A stretch of DNA of 58,122 nt from JBCCZC01 sp039188505 (GCA_039188505.1 JBCCZC010000001.1:1-58122), one strand, 5' to 3'. Counted from the first letter of the stretch, positions 18,115 to 27,653 are shown. Made by a program: numbers and translations. Notes: generated by a model from the letters alone, not told the origin.

Positions 18115-19137
18115 GTGGATCCCCTGAGTCAGGGCGCGCTGGGCGCGTCCACCAGCCAGAGTGTCGCATCCCGGAAACACATCGTTCTCGCGGGCATCCT
18201 CGGCTGGATCGGCGGCATGGCGCCGGACCTCGACGTCCTGATCCGGTCTCCGGAAGACCCGCTGCTCTTTCTCGAGTATCACCGCCAGTTCACCCACTCG
18301 CTCGTCTTCATCCCGGTCGGCGCCTTCATCTGCGCCCTAGTGCTCTACCCGGTCACCCGACGACACCTCTCCCTCCGGGAATCGTGGCTCTGGTGCCTCC
18401 TCGGCTACGCCACGCACGGACTCCTGGATGCTTGCACGTCTTACGGCACCCAGCTGTTCTGGCCCTTTACCAACGCGCGCATCGCTTGGAACAACGTGTC
18501 CGTCATCGATCCGCTGTTCACGCTGCCGCTGCTGCTCGGGGTGATCGTCGCGTTCGTGCGGCGCAGCCCGCGGGCTGCCCGCTTTGGCATCGGCTGGGCG
18601 ATCGCGTATCTCGCTCTGGGGCTGCTCCAGACCCACCGGGCCCAGCAGGCGGGGGAGCACATCGCGGCCAGCCGCGGCCATGCGCCGGTCGCCGTGTCGG
18701 CGAAACCCAGCTTCGCCAACCTCCTCGTGTGGAAGACCGTGTATGCCTACGACGGCTATTTCCACGTTGATGCGGTCCGCACCGGCGCCAGGGTCCGGTG
18801 GATGGCAGGCGATCGCCTGCCTACCCTCGATGTCGATCGGGACCTCCCCTGGCTCGATCCAGCCAGCCAGCAGGCCCGCGACATCGAGCGTTTCCGGTGG
18901 TTCTCCGCCGACTTCATCGCGCTCGACCCCGTCCGCCCGGACACGGTGGTCGACATCCGCTATTCCATGCTGCCGCAGGAGATCGACGCCCTCTGGGGCA
19001 TTGGCCTCGACCGGAACGCGGATCCCGCAGCGCACGTACGCTACGAAGTGTGGCGCGACGGGGCCCGCGAGCGCGGACCCGCATTGCTCGACATGATCAA
19101 CGATCGTGAATTCGGCAGCCCGTTACCGACGCCTTGA
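18115..19137 (+). CDS. Membrane-bound YdjM family metal-dependent hydrolase
   Basis: A 340-residue protein. The N-terminal 180 residues form the YdjM domain: 'MDPLSQGALGASTSQS', 'GGMAPDLDVLI', 'HRQFTHSLVFIPVGAF' and 'ATHGLLDACTSYGTQLFWPF'. These contain the conserved Asp/His residues thought to bind metal, interleaved with about four membrane helices. The remaining C-terminal part is soluble and probably faces the periplasm. Family substrates are unknown. A GTG start follows the HMG-CoA reductase stop by six bases, suggesting cotranscription. Confidence 0.8.
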   Translation: MDPLSQGALGASTSQSVASRKHIVLAGILGWIGGMAPDLDVLIRSPEDPLLFLEYHRQFTHSLVFIPVGAFICALVLYPVTRRHLSLRESWLWCLLGYATHGLLDACTSYGTQLFWPFTNARIAWNNVSVIDPLFTLPLLLGVIVAFVRRSPRAARFGIGWAIAYLALGLLQTHRAQQAGEHIAASRGHAPVAVSAKPSFANLLVWKTVYAYDGYFHVDAVRTGARVRWMAGDRLPTLDVDRDLPWLDPASQQARDIERFRWFSADFIALDPVRPDTVVDIRYSMLPQEIDALWGIGLDRNADPAAHVRYEVWRDGARERGPALLDMINDREFGSPLPTP

Positions 19138-19203
19138 GGACACGCGGGGACAAATTGAGGCACAATCACGCTGTGGGGTGTTGATTGCCGCGAGGCTCGA
19201 GTC

Positions 19204-19680
19204 ATGCCAAAAATCGTTCTGGTGCACCAGACCGGACCCAAGAAAGGCGAGAAGGAGGTCTTCTCGACCGCCAAGTACAAATCGCTCTTCATGGGGCGGT
19301 CCGCCGACTGTGACGTCAAGGTCGACGATCCGAACTGCGTCGTCAGCCGCACCCACGCGCTGCTCGAATGGGATGACGAGGGCGAGACGCCGACCATGAC
19401 GGTGACCGATCTCCACAGCGCGAACGGCACGTTCGTCAACGGCGATCGCGTCGAGGAGCCGGTGAGCGTGGCCAACGGCGACGCCATCCAGCTGGGCGTC
19501 AAGGTAGGCCCGGTCCTGCGCGTCGCGCTGATCCGCCCGGCCGACGAAGCCGACGAGTCCGCCGGCGGTGTCGAGGAAGTCCGTACGGCCTTTCCCGATA
19601 TCCGCGACGAGTCCCGCGAAGAGGAACGGGCTCGCAAGCCGGCTGCCGGCACCCGGCACCTGATCCGCAGCGACGACTAA
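19204..19680 (+). CDS. FHA domain protein
   Basis: A 158-residue cytoplasmic protein with one forkhead-associated domain at roughly 25-110. The phosphothreonine-binding positions are clear: 'GRSADCDV' (Gly31-Arg32-Ser33), 'VSRTHALLEW' (Ser49, His51) and 'SANGTFVNGDRV' (Asn74-Gly75, Asn79-Gly80). A charged, probably disordered tail of about 45 residues follows. FHA proteins read Ser/Thr phosphorylation; no kinase gene is nearby in the window, so the partner is unknown. Confidence 0.85.
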   Translation: MPKIVLVHQTGPKKGEKEVFSTAKYKSLFMGRSADCDVKVDDPNCVVSRTHALLEWDDEGETPTMTVTDLHSANGTFVNGDRVEEPVSVANGDAIQLGVKVGPVLRVALIRPADEADESAGGVEEVRTAFPDIRDESREEERARKPAAGTRHLIRSDD

Positions 19681-19723
19681 CGCGACGCTTATTGCTAGAA
19701 ACTTCACGGCCGCACCTCTAGCA

Positions 19724-19738
19724 TGCGACTGATTCTCA
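19724..19738 (+). promoter_or_regulatory. Fur box candidate before the ferric iron ABC transporter
   Basis: TGCGACT-G-ATTCTCA matches the 7-1-7 Fur consensus (TGATAAT-n-ATTATCA) well in its right half and partly in its left half. It lies 23 bases before the ATG of the iron-binding protein gene, where bound Fur-Fe would block transcription. Confidence 0.5.
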
Positions 19739-19760
19739 TTTACCGCTTCTTGGAATCCTC

Positions 19761-20777
19761 ATGAAAACCAAGTCCGTGCTGCTCGCGCTGGCGCTGCTGG
19801 CGACCGCTACTCCGTGCCTCGCCGACGGCGAGGTCAACGTCTACACCTCCCGCAAGGAAGCGCTGATCCTGCCGCTGTTCGACCGGTTCACCGAACTGTC
19901 CGGTATCGAAGTCCGGATCCTCAGCGCCAATGCGGGCGCCCTGATCTCGCGGCTCGAGAGCGAGGGACGGAACAGTCCCGCCGATGTGCTCCTCACGGTC
20001 GACGCCGGGAACCTGCATCGGGCACGCGAGGCCGGCGTGCTGCGCACCACGACTTCGGCGGCTCTCGAGAGCGCCATTCCGACGACATACCGCGACCCGG
20101 AGGGCTACTGGTTTGGCCTGTCGCAGCGGGCCCGGGTGATCTTCCGCTCGACCGAGCGCGTGGGTGCGGACGCGATCGACAGCTACGCGGACCTCGCCGA
20201 TCCGACGATCAAGGGCAGTCTCTGCATCCGCTCCTCGAGCAACATCTACAACCAGTCCCTGGTCGCCTCGATGATCGCCAGCGACGGCGAGGAGGCAACG
20301 GAGACCTGGGCCCGCGGCGTGGTGGCCAACATGGCCCGCCCGCCCCAGGGCGGCGACACGGACCAGCTGCGCGCTGTTGCGGCCGGCGCCTGCGATCTGG
20401 CCGTGGCCAACACCTACTACTATGGCCGGCTTCTCGGCAGCGACAGCGAGGATGACCGCGCCGTCGGCGAACAGGTCGCCATCGTCTGGCCCGACCAGAG
20501 CGGGCGCGGGGCGCACGTGAACGTCAGCGGAGCCGGCATCACGACCCACAGCCCGAACCCCGACAACGCCCTGGCGCTGCTCGAGTTCCTGGCCGGCGAG
20601 GAAGCGCAGGCGTGGTATGCCGAAATGAACCATGAATTCCCGGTCCGGGAGGGCGTCGCGCCCACGTCGGTCCTGGCGTCGTGGGGGCCCTTCGATGCCG
20701 ACGACATCAACCTCAGCGAGCTGGGCAAGCACAACGCCGCGGCGGTGCGTCTGATGGACCGCGCCGGCTGGCGCTGA
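19761..20777 (+). CDS. fbpA: Ferric iron ABC transporter, substrate-binding protein (FbpA/FutA type)
   Basis: A 338-residue periplasmic binding protein with a signal peptide cleaved near residue 21 ('ATPCLADG'). The mature start 'EVNVYTSRKEALILPLFDRF' is characteristic of FutA/FbpA. The C-lobe 'AVANTYYYGRL' gives Tyr219-221, the usual Fe(III) ligands, and 'PNPDNALALLEFLAGEEAQ' is the conserved C-terminal helix. It captures ferric iron and delivers it to the permease encoded next. Preceded by a Fur-like box, so repression in iron-replete cells is likely. Confidence 0.9.
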   Translation: MKTKSVLLALALLATATPCLADGEVNVYTSRKEALILPLFDRFTELSGIEVRILSANAGALISRLESEGRNSPADVLLTVDAGNLHRAREAGVLRTTTSAALESAIPTTYRDPEGYWFGLSQRARVIFRSTERVGADAIDSYADLADPTIKGSLCIRSSSNIYNQSLVASMIASDGEEATETWARGVVANMARPPQGGDTDQLRAVAAGACDLAVANTYYYGRLLGSDSEDDRAVGEQVAIVWPDQSGRGAHVNVSGAGITTHSPNPDNALALLEFLAGEEAQAWYAEMNHEFPVREGVAPTSVLASWGPFDADDINLSELGKHNAAAVRLMDRAGWR

Positions 20778-20815
20778 TCGACTTCGCCGGCGCTTCCGGG
20801 TAAAACACCGCCACC

Positions 20816-22483
20816 ATGACGGTGGCTCTTGCCAGTTCCCTGCCCCGCCCGGGTGCCGACGACGCCGTCCGCTGGGGCGTCGTTGCCGCCTCGGTGGCCG
20901 GCATCCTCGCGCTGCCGACGGTCGCGGTCGTTGCGGTCGCTGCCTCAGCTGATGGATCGGCCTGGCGCCATCTCGTCTCGACGGTACTGGGCGAGTACGT
21001 CTGGCATTCTGTCCTGCTGGCCCTCGGTGTCGGCACGGGAACGCTCGTGATCGGGACGACCACGGCGTGGCTGACCACCGTGTGCGCGTTTCCCGGCTGG
21101 CGCGCCCTGAGCTGGCTGCTCCTGCTGCCGCTCGCCCTACCCGCCTACATCGTTGCCTACACCTACACGGGCGTGCTCGACTACCCCGGCCCGGTCCAGA
21201 CGGCCCTGCGCGACCTCTTCGGGTGGGGGCCCGGGGACTACTGGTTTCCCAATATCCGATCGCTACCTGGGGCCATCCTGGTCCTGACGCTCTGCCTCTA
21301 TCCCTACGTGTATCTCCTGTCGCGGGCCGCGTTCGTGTCGCGGTCGGCGAGCGCCATCGAGGTTGGCCGCAGCCTCGGCCTCGGCCCGATGGCCGTCTTC
21401 GCGAGGATCGGATTGCCCCTGGCGCGCCCGGCAGTCGTCACCGGCGTGGCCCTGGTCCTGATGGAGACGTTGGCCGACTACGGGACGGTCAAGTACTTCG
21501 GGGTCACCACCTTCACGACCGGGATCTTTCGGACCTGGTTCGGCATGGGGGACCGTGCCGCCGCCGCGCAGCTGGCCACGGCGCTCCTGGGCCTGGTCCT
21601 GCTGCTCGTCCTGCTCGAGCGCTGGTCGCGGCGCCAGCGCCAGTTCGACGACGCCGGGGCGGCCGCGGCCGGCACGCCCTACCCGCTCCGAGGCTGGCGC
21701 GCCCTCGCCGCCGCCGGCTGGTGCGCGTTGCCGCTCCTGCTGGGCTTTCTCGTGCCCGCGCTCCAGCTCGCCTGGTGGTGCATCGACACCTTTGGCGAGC
21801 AGTGGCGCCGGGGCTTTCCCGAGCTCATGGGCAACAGCATCCTGGCCGCCGGGATCACTGCCGCGATCGCCGTGTTCCTCGCGCTGCTGCTCGGGTACGG
21901 CCAGCGGCTGCGGCCGGTGCCGACCGTGCGCGGCGCCGTCCGGGTGGCGGCCAGCGGCTACGCCGTCCCCGGCACCGTGATCGCCGTCGGCGTGATCATC
22001 CCGCTGGCCTGGCTCGACAACTCGATCGACGGGTTGGCCCGCGAGCTGTTCGGCGTGTCGACGGGGCTCCTCCTCAGCGGCACGCTCGTAGCCGTCATAT
22101 TCGCCTACCTCGTTCGCTTCATGTCAGTCGGAATCCAGACCATGGAGGCCGGGCTCGCGGCGATCTCGACGGGCGTGGACGACTGCGCCCGGGCCCTGGG
22201 CTGCGCTCCGAAGGCCGTGCTCGGACGCGTGCTCCTGCCGCTTCTGCGCCCCAGCCTGCTGACCGCCGGTCTGCTCGTCTTCGTCGACGTCATGAAGGAA
22301 CTGCCCGCGACCCTCATCCTCCGGCCCTTCGACTTCAATACGCTGGCGGTGCGAGCCTACGAGCTCGCCGAGGACGAGCAGCTGGCCGCCGCCGCGCCGG
22401 CCGCGCTCGCGATCGTCATCGTCGGTCTCGTGCCCGTCTTCTTGCTGGCACGGGGCATCACCCGGGAGCGACGGCATGCTTGA
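20816..22483 (+). CDS. fbpB: Ferric iron ABC transporter, permease (FbpB type)
   Basis: A 555-residue fused permease with two binding-protein-dependent transport domains, each of about six membrane helices. The EAA loops that dock the ATPase are visible: 'AIEVGRSLGLGPMAVFARIGLPLARPA' in the first half and 'GVDDCARALGCAPKAVLGRVLLPLLRPSLL' in the second. Located 38 bases after the binding protein gene and overlapping the ATPase gene by eight bases, so the three form one operon. Confidence 0.9.
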   Translation: MTVALASSLPRPGADDAVRWGVVAASVAGILALPTVAVVAVAASADGSAWRHLVSTVLGEYVWHSVLLALGVGTGTLVIGTTTAWLTTVCAFPGWRALSWLLLLPLALPAYIVAYTYTGVLDYPGPVQTALRDLFGWGPGDYWFPNIRSLPGAILVLTLCLYPYVYLLSRAAFVSRSASAIEVGRSLGLGPMAVFARIGLPLARPAVVTGVALVLMETLADYGTVKYFGVTTFTTGIFRTWFGMGDRAAAAQLATALLGLVLLLVLLERWSRRQRQFDDAGAAAAGTPYPLRGWRALAAAGWCALPLLLGFLVPALQLAWWCIDTFGEQWRRGFPELMGNSILAAGITAAIAVFLALLLGYGQRLRPVPTVRGAVRVAASGYAVPGTVIAVGVIIPLAWLDNSIDGLARELFGVSTGLLLSGTLVAVIFAYLVRFMSVGIQTMEAGLAAISTGVDDCARALGCAPKAVLGRVLLPLLRPSLLTAGLLVFVDVMKELPATLILRPFDFNTLAVRAYELAEDEQLAAAAPAALAIVIVGLVPVFLLARGITRERRHA

Positions 22484-23513
22484 GGTTCAGGAGCTCGAGG
22501 TCCGCTACGGCGACCTGGCAGCGGTCCGCAGCGTCAGCTTTGCGCTCGAGGCGGGCGAGATCGGCGGGCTGCTGGGCGCCAGCGGCTGCGGCAAGACGAC
22601 GGTGCTGCGGACGATCGCGGGCTTCCTTCGACCCGCCGCCGGCCGCGTGATCGTCGACGGAGAGACGCTCAGCGACGTGACCGGCGCCGTCGCTCCGGAA
22701 CACCGCAATGTCGGCATCGTGCCCCAGGACCTGGCCCTGTTTCCGCACCTGTCCGTGGCGGGCAACATCGCGTTCGGTCTCCGGAGCTGGGCGCCCGCGG
22801 ACCGCTCGGACCGGATCCGGAGTCTGCTTGCGTTGATCGGCCTCGACGCGCAGGGCACGGCCTTCCCCCATGAGCTCTCGGGCGGTCAGCGTCAGCGCGT
22901 GGCAATCGCGCGCGCGCTGGCGCCGAGACCGCGGCTACTGCTCCTCGACGAACCATTTTCCAGCCTCGATCCGGCGCTTCGGATCGCGCTGCCGCGCGAG
23001 CTGCGACAGCTCTTTCTCGATGAGGACGTCACCGCCCTGCTCGTGACCCATGATCAGCACGAGGCCTTCGCCATGTGCGACCGGGTCGGCGTTCTCGCGG
23101 GCGGCGAGCTGGCCCAGTGGGATCGGGCCTACGCGCTCTACCACGAGCCCGCCAATCGCGTCGTGGCCGACTTTGTCGGCGAGGGCGTCATGCTCCCGGG
23201 CCGCGTGTCCGGCGAGATCACCGTGGATACGAGCCTGGGCCCCCTGCGGTCAGACTCCCCCCTGGCCTGGCCGCCAGGCACGTCTGTCCACGTCCTGGTC
23301 CGACCGGACGACGTCCTCCACGACGACGCCAGCGACACCGCTGCCAGGATCGTCGATCGGGCGTTCCGCGGCAGCCACTTCCTGTACACGCTGGAGCTGG
23401 CGGACAGATCGCGGCTCCTGTGCCTGGCACCGTCGCACCATGACCATCCCCCGGGTGAAACCCTCGGGATCCGCCTCGAGATCGATCACATGGTCGTCTT
23501 TCCCGCGGACTGA
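22476..23513 (+). CDS. fbpC: Ferric iron ABC transporter, ATP-binding protein (FbpC type)
   Basis: A 345-residue ABC ATPase. Walker A 'GASGCGKTTVLR', Q-loop 'GIVPQDLALFPHLSV', signature 'LSGGQRQRVAIARAL', Walker B 'LLLLDEPFSSLD' and the H-loop His of 'LLVTHDQHEAF' are all intact. A C-terminal TOBE-like domain (from about residue 235) resembles regulatory domains of FbpC/PotA subunits. It powers the permease encoded just upstream. Its stop abuts the stop of the convergent sulfotransferase gene with no gap. Confidence 0.9.
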   Translation: MLEVQELEVRYGDLAAVRSVSFALEAGEIGGLLGASGCGKTTVLRTIAGFLRPAAGRVIVDGETLSDVTGAVAPEHRNVGIVPQDLALFPHLSVAGNIAFGLRSWAPADRSDRIRSLLALIGLDAQGTAFPHELSGGQRQRVAIARALAPRPRLLLLDEPFSSLDPALRIALPRELRQLFLDEDVTALLVTHDQHEAFAMCDRVGVLAGGELAQWDRAYALYHEPANRVVADFVGEGVMLPGRVSGEITVDTSLGPLRSDSPLAWPPGTSVHVLVRPDDVLHDDASDTAARIVDRAFRGSHFLYTLELADRSRLLCLAPSHHDHPPGETLGIRLEIDHMVVFPAD

Positions 23514-24317
23514 TCAGGGCGGCATGCCGTACCACTCGGGAATCTCCTCACCGAGCAGTTCGTAGAGGCGCTCGTTGTGCGGCGCGAAGTACTGCATGAG
23601 CCGCGTCGCGGTGAGCGGGCTCATCGGCTGCGGGTACTTCCGCATATGGGTGTAGGCGAAATCATCGTGCTCGGGCTCGAGGCCGAGGAAGGACAGGACA
23701 CGATTGAACTCGGGCACGGGCCGCGCCTTGAGGCGCTCGGTCACGCCGATATGGAGCTGATCACGCCGAAAGTGGCGCAGGACGGTCTCGAGGTGGTCGG
23801 CGTAGCGACCCGTCCGCAGCAGCGGCGCGAACGGGCTGTCGGCTTTTGACGCCGCTTCCGCCACGGCGCGCTCGAAGGAGACGCTGGCCCAGCCCGCCGC
23901 AGCCGAGGCCGGTGGCGCCTGCCGGTAGTGATTCCACTGCGAGTAAGCGCGGAAGACGGGATTGCGAAGAAAAAGAACCAGCCGCGCGTTCGGCACCACC
24001 GCCGCCATACGCTCGACGGCCACCGCTCGCGCGAAATAGCTCGGCGTCTTCTCGCCCTGCGTCAGCTCCGGCCGCTCGAACCGTCGCCGATACCAGTCCA
24101 CGCCCCGACTCCAGGTCTGGTCATTGTTGAAGAAGTGCATCTCACGGGCGCGATCCGGATGCCGCGCCATGAAGACCCGGGAGTGGCGCGCGAAATTGTC
24201 ATAGAGCGAGGTCGTCGCCGACTTCTGGGCGCCGATGATGATGAAATCGGGAAGGGCGCCTGCCTCGCGTTCCGGCACTGAACCCATGACTGCTTGCTGA
24301 CCCACGATCGGCAGCAT
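23514..24317 (-). CDS. Sulfotransferase family protein
   Basis: A 267-residue PAPS-dependent sulfotransferase. The 5'-phosphosulfate loop is 'FIIIGAQKSATTSLYDNF' and the 3'-phosphate segment 'LVLFLRNPVFRAYSQWNHY' holds the Arg/Ser pair. The 'KTPSYF' block between them is typical of heparan/NDST-like bacterial sulfotransferases. The acceptor is unknown; cell-surface glycan or lipid is plausible by family. Start could also be the ATG eleven codons in. It is the only minus-strand gene between the iron transporter and the NSS transporter. Confidence 0.8.
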   Translation of the reverse strand: MLPIVGQQAVMGSVPEREAGALPDFIIIGAQKSATTSLYDNFARHSRVFMARHPDRAREMHFFNNDQTWSRGVDWYRRRFERPELTQGEKTPSYFARAVAVERMAAVVPNARLVLFLRNPVFRAYSQWNHYRQAPPASAAAGWASVSFERAVAEAASKADSPFAPLLRTGRYADHLETVLRHFRRDQLHIGVTERLKARPVPEFNRVLSFLGLEPEHDDFAYTHMRKYPQPMSPLTATRLMQYFAPHNERLYELLGEEIPEWYGMPP

Positions 24318-24397
24318 AGCGCAGACGTGGATCCCGCAGGTGGACGTGCGGTCGGTCGACCGGTGTACACTCGGCGCCTTCCCTCGCGATCCGCACC

Positions 24398-25702
24398 ATG
24401 GACCAGACGACCCGCTATCGGAATTCGCTTACGTCGCTCCTGACCTTGGCAGGCGTGGCCATTGGACTGGGGAACGTCTGGCGCTTTCCCTACATGATGG
24501 GGCAGAACGGCGGCAGCGCCTTCCTGCTCCTGTATCTCGGCATCATGCTGCTCATCGCCATTCCCGCGCTCACGGCGGAATGGGCCCTGGCAAGGCACAC
24601 GCGCCGCGGCACCGCCGGCACCTTCGATCGCATCTTTGCCGCGCCCTGGGGCCGGGCGATCGGCGCGCTGCTGGTCTTCGGGACCTTCATGGCGCTGACC
24701 TACTACACGGTCGTGATCGGCAACGTCACCTATACGGCCGCCTTCTCGATCGTCCACGGCTTTTCCGAGGCGACCTCGAGCCGCTACCAGGCCGGCCTCG
24801 GCAACGGTCTCGCCCAGTACGGCTTCGCGCTGACCGTGATCGCGTGGGCGGGCTACGTGACCCACCGCGGCCTCAACGCGGGCATCGAGGCCAGCAGCCG
24901 CCTCTTCGTGCCGGCCTTCGGCATCGTGGTCGTCTACCTGGTCATCCACACGCTGACCATCGACGGTGCGGCGGCCGCCCTGGGCGAGTTCCTCAAGCCG
25001 GATTTCTCGCGCATCGGTATCCGCGAGGTCTTCGCCGCCATGGGGCAGGCCTGCTTCTCCGTCGGCATCGGCGGCACGCTGATGCTCGTCTACGGCAGCT
25101 ACCTCGCCGACGGGGAACGCCTCCTGGGCAAGGCGACCCTGACCGGGCTTACCGATGCCGGAGCCGCGCTCCTCGCCGGTGCGTTCATCGTGCCTGCCGT
25201 GCTGGTCTTCGGCATCGAACTGAATGCCGGGCCGGGCCTCGTCTTCGCCACGCTCCCCGAACTGTTCGCCACGATGCCCGGCGGGCGGCTGGCCGGTAGC
25301 CTCTTCCTCGCGGCGCTCACGCTGATGGCGTTCCTCTCCGCGGTGGCGGCCATGCAGGTCTGCGTGCGTGGCCTGCACTTCCTCACCGGCGAGCAATTCT
25401 CGCGCGGCACCATCATCTTCGCGGTGGTGCTGATCGTGGCGATGCTCATGCTGCCACCGTCGCTGCGTCCCGGCATGATCGGAACGCTGGACCTGATCTT
25501 CGGCTCCGGCTTCCTGCTCTTCGGCTGCGCGCTTGCCGTACTCGGCCTCGCCTGGGTGGCCGACCGCGCGATTCTGGACCAGCAGGTGGGTGCGCAAGCG
25601 TCCTGGCTTCGCCCCTGGCTCCGCGTCCCCGTGCCGCTTGCGTTGCTGAGCGTTCTCGGGCTCTACGTCTACGACATCGTCGCAGGTGGCGGCGGACACT
25701 GA
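24398..25702 (+). CDS. Sodium-dependent transporter, NSS (SNF) family
   Basis: A 434-residue LeuT-fold symporter with about eleven membrane helices. The signature 'AGVAIGLGNVWRFPYMMGQNGGSAFLLLY' in helix 1 includes the unwound Na+/substrate site. Helix 6-8 segments 'ACFSVGIGGTLMLVYGSYL' and 'LFLAALTLMAFLSAVAAMQ' supply the second Na+ site Ser/Thr region. Substrates are amino acids or related amines. It is followed closely by an oxygenase and a class II aldolase, suggesting import of the compound they process. The family's Na+ dependence fits with the Na+-NQR operon elsewhere in the window. Confidence 0.85.
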   Translation: MDQTTRYRNSLTSLLTLAGVAIGLGNVWRFPYMMGQNGGSAFLLLYLGIMLLIAIPALTAEWALARHTRRGTAGTFDRIFAAPWGRAIGALLVFGTFMALTYYTVVIGNVTYTAAFSIVHGFSEATSSRYQAGLGNGLAQYGFALTVIAWAGYVTHRGLNAGIEASSRLFVPAFGIVVVYLVIHTLTIDGAAAALGEFLKPDFSRIGIREVFAAMGQACFSVGIGGTLMLVYGSYLADGERLLGKATLTGLTDAGAALLAGAFIVPAVLVFGIELNAGPGLVFATLPELFATMPGGRLAGSLFLAALTLMAFLSAVAAMQVCVRGLHFLTGEQFSRGTIIFAVVLIVAMLMLPPSLRPGMIGTLDLIFGSGFLLFGCALAVLGLAWVADRAILDQQVGAQASWLRPWLRVPVPLALLSVLGLYVYDIVAGGGGH

Positions 25703-25706
25703 CGCG

Positions 25707-26789
25707 ATGGACCCGCGCAAGCAGCAGGGCATCGACGCCCTCAACCAGGAGTTTCGCCGCTACGAACAGGTCGAAAAGGATCAGGTTTATCGCCTGACCG
25801 AGAACACGGCCGAAGCCTTCGACGAGGACTACCGCATCCGGGTGTGCGACATGGCCCAGTACTTCGACGGCGACGACGCGGGCAAGGCGGCGTTCGCGCG
25901 GCACCTCGGCGAGGCCATGGAGGAGATCGGCTTCGTCATCCTCGTGAACCACGGCATCGATCCGGCACTGCACGCGCGGGCCGAGGCGGACGTCGTGCGC
26001 TTCTTCGAGGAGATCCCCGAGGCGGCTCGGGAGCAGTTCCTCGCAAGCCGGCACGGATCGGTCAACCAGGGTTACTTCCCGATCGCGGAGACGACGATCA
26101 TTCACCCGGACCTCGTGAAAGGGTGGGTGTTCTGCCGCCGCGCCTTCGACCTCGATGGCAACCCGGACTTCGACCCCCTCGCATTCTGGCCGGACCCGGC
26201 CTACGAGCGCAGCTTCCGGGAACTGGTCGCGGCTACGGAGCCGCTCATCCTGCCGATCATGCAGTCGATCCTCCGCTACCTCGGCTGCGACCCACACCAC
26301 TACGATGAGCGCCTGACCGGAACCAACTTCGGACTGCGGCTGAACTATTACCCGGCCGGGGATCCGGCCGCACCGCCCGCTGGCGGACGCATGCTCGGTC
26401 ACGAGGACGTCGACCTCTTCACCTTCCTGCCCGCACCGAGCGTCGAGGGTCTCCAGGTGCTCCGGCGGGACACGCAGCAATGGGTCCGCCTCGACGCGCC
26501 GCCCGGGTCCATCGTCCTGAACACCGGCGACTACATGCAGCGCATCACCAACGATCGCCTGCCGAGCACCACGCACCGTGTGGCCCAACCGAGGCAGCCG
26601 ATCGAGGCGCCGCGCGTCTCCGTGCCGATGGCCATCTATGTCTGGGAGGACGAGATCCTCGAGGTGCTGCCCGGGCTCGGCGAGCCGCGCTATCCCCCGA
26701 TCCGCGCGGAGACCTTCCATACACGGATCACCTCGAAATACTATGGGGACGACTACGCAGACAACGCACAACCGGAGGGGTCCGCATGA
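25707..26789 (+). CDS. Isopenicillin N synthase-like 2-oxoglutarate/Fe(II) oxygenase
   Basis: A 360-residue double-stranded beta-helix dioxygenase. An N-terminal DIOX_N-like region ('EEIGFVILVNHGID') is followed by the core with iron ligands His232 and Asp234 ('LGHEDVDLFTFL') and His290 ('STTHRVAQP'). Arg303-x-Ser305 binds the 2-oxoglutarate carboxylate. This is the layout of plant- and fungal-type IPNS-related oxygenases. The substrate is unknown. An in-frame GTG at 25686 overlapping the transporter gene is an alternative start; neither has a strong ribosome site. It overlaps the aldolase gene by four bases (ATGA). Confidence 0.85.
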   Translation: MDPRKQQGIDALNQEFRRYEQVEKDQVYRLTENTAEAFDEDYRIRVCDMAQYFDGDDAGKAAFARHLGEAMEEIGFVILVNHGIDPALHARAEADVVRFFEEIPEAAREQFLASRHGSVNQGYFPIAETTIIHPDLVKGWVFCRRAFDLDGNPDFDPLAFWPDPAYERSFRELVAATEPLILPIMQSILRYLGCDPHHYDERLTGTNFGLRLNYYPAGDPAAPPAGGRMLGHEDVDLFTFLPAPSVEGLQVLRRDTQQWVRLDAPPGSIVLNTGDYMQRITNDRLPSTTHRVAQPRQPIEAPRVSVPMAIYVWEDEILEVLPGLGEPRYPPIRAETFHTRITSKYYGDDYADNAQPEGSA

Positions 26790-27538
26790 GCGCAGTGATG
26801 ACGGAACAGGTCTCGGCCGAGGAGTGGGCGCTGCGCGTCGACCTCGCAGCCGCGTATCGACTGGTGGCGCACTATCGCTGGGACGATCTCGTCTTCACCC
26901 ACATCTCCGCGCGCATTCCGGGGCCGGAGCACCACTTTCTCATCAACCCCTACGGCTTCCTCTTCGACGAGATCACGGCAAGCAGCCTCGTCAAGATCGA
27001 TCTCGACGGCAACAAGGTCGTCGACTCGCCCTACGACATCAACCCTGCCGGCTTCACGATCCACAGCGCGATTCACGCCGCGCGTGAGGACGCCCAGTGC
27101 GTCCTGCATACCCATTCGATCGACGGTGTCGGCGTCTCGGCCCAGGCCGAAGGGTTGCTGCCGCTGTCCCAGCAGTCGCTCTTCGTACTGACCTCACTCG
27201 GCTACCACGACTATGAGGGGGTCGCGCTTCGCGATGACGAGAAGCCGCGCCTCGTCGCCGACCTGGGCACCAACAACTTCCTCATCCTGCGCAACCACGG
27301 CCTGCTGACCGTGGGTCCGACGATCGCAGACGCCTTTCTGGCGATGTACATCCTCGAGGCATCCTGCCGGATCCAGATCCGCGCCCAGGCGGGCGACGGC
27401 ATCTATCCGGTCGACCCGCGTATCGTCGACACGATGCAGCAGCAGGCCAACCAGGTACTCAAGGGCCTCGGCGGCAATCTCGCCTGGCCGGGCCTGCTCC
27501 GCCGCCTGGACCGGATCGACCCGTCGTTCCGCGACTGA
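26786..27538 (+). CDS. Class II aldolase/adducin family protein
   Basis: A 250-residue protein with zinc-site histidines in 'CVLHTHSIDGVG' (His108, His110) and 'LRNHGLLTVG' (His171). The substrate-binding blocks 'FTHISARIPGPEHHFLINPYGFLFDEI' and 'HSAIHAAR' are present. Class II aldolases cleave C-C bonds of sugar phosphates, while adducin-like relatives have varied or unknown roles. The start is chosen for GGAGGGG upstream and the ATGA overlap with the oxygenase. With the NSS transporter and oxygenase it forms a three-gene unit that could import, oxidise and cleave one small molecule. Confidence 0.85.
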   Translation: MSAVMTEQVSAEEWALRVDLAAAYRLVAHYRWDDLVFTHISARIPGPEHHFLINPYGFLFDEITASSLVKIDLDGNKVVDSPYDINPAGFTIHSAIHAAREDAQCVLHTHSIDGVGVSAQAEGLLPLSQQSLFVLTSLGYHDYEGVALRDDEKPRLVADLGTNNFLILRNHGLLTVGPTIADAFLAMYILEASCRIQIRAQAGDGIYPVDPRIVDTMQQQANQVLKGLGGNLAWPGLLRRLDRIDPSFRD

Positions 27539-27653
27539 GCCGATCCTTACCCTGGAGGCCGGCAACGCGAGGATCGTCATCGCGAGATGGTGAAGCCGAT
27601 AACGATGCCCCAGCCGGCAATGTCGCCGAAGATCCGCCGGAGTTGCAACGCCC

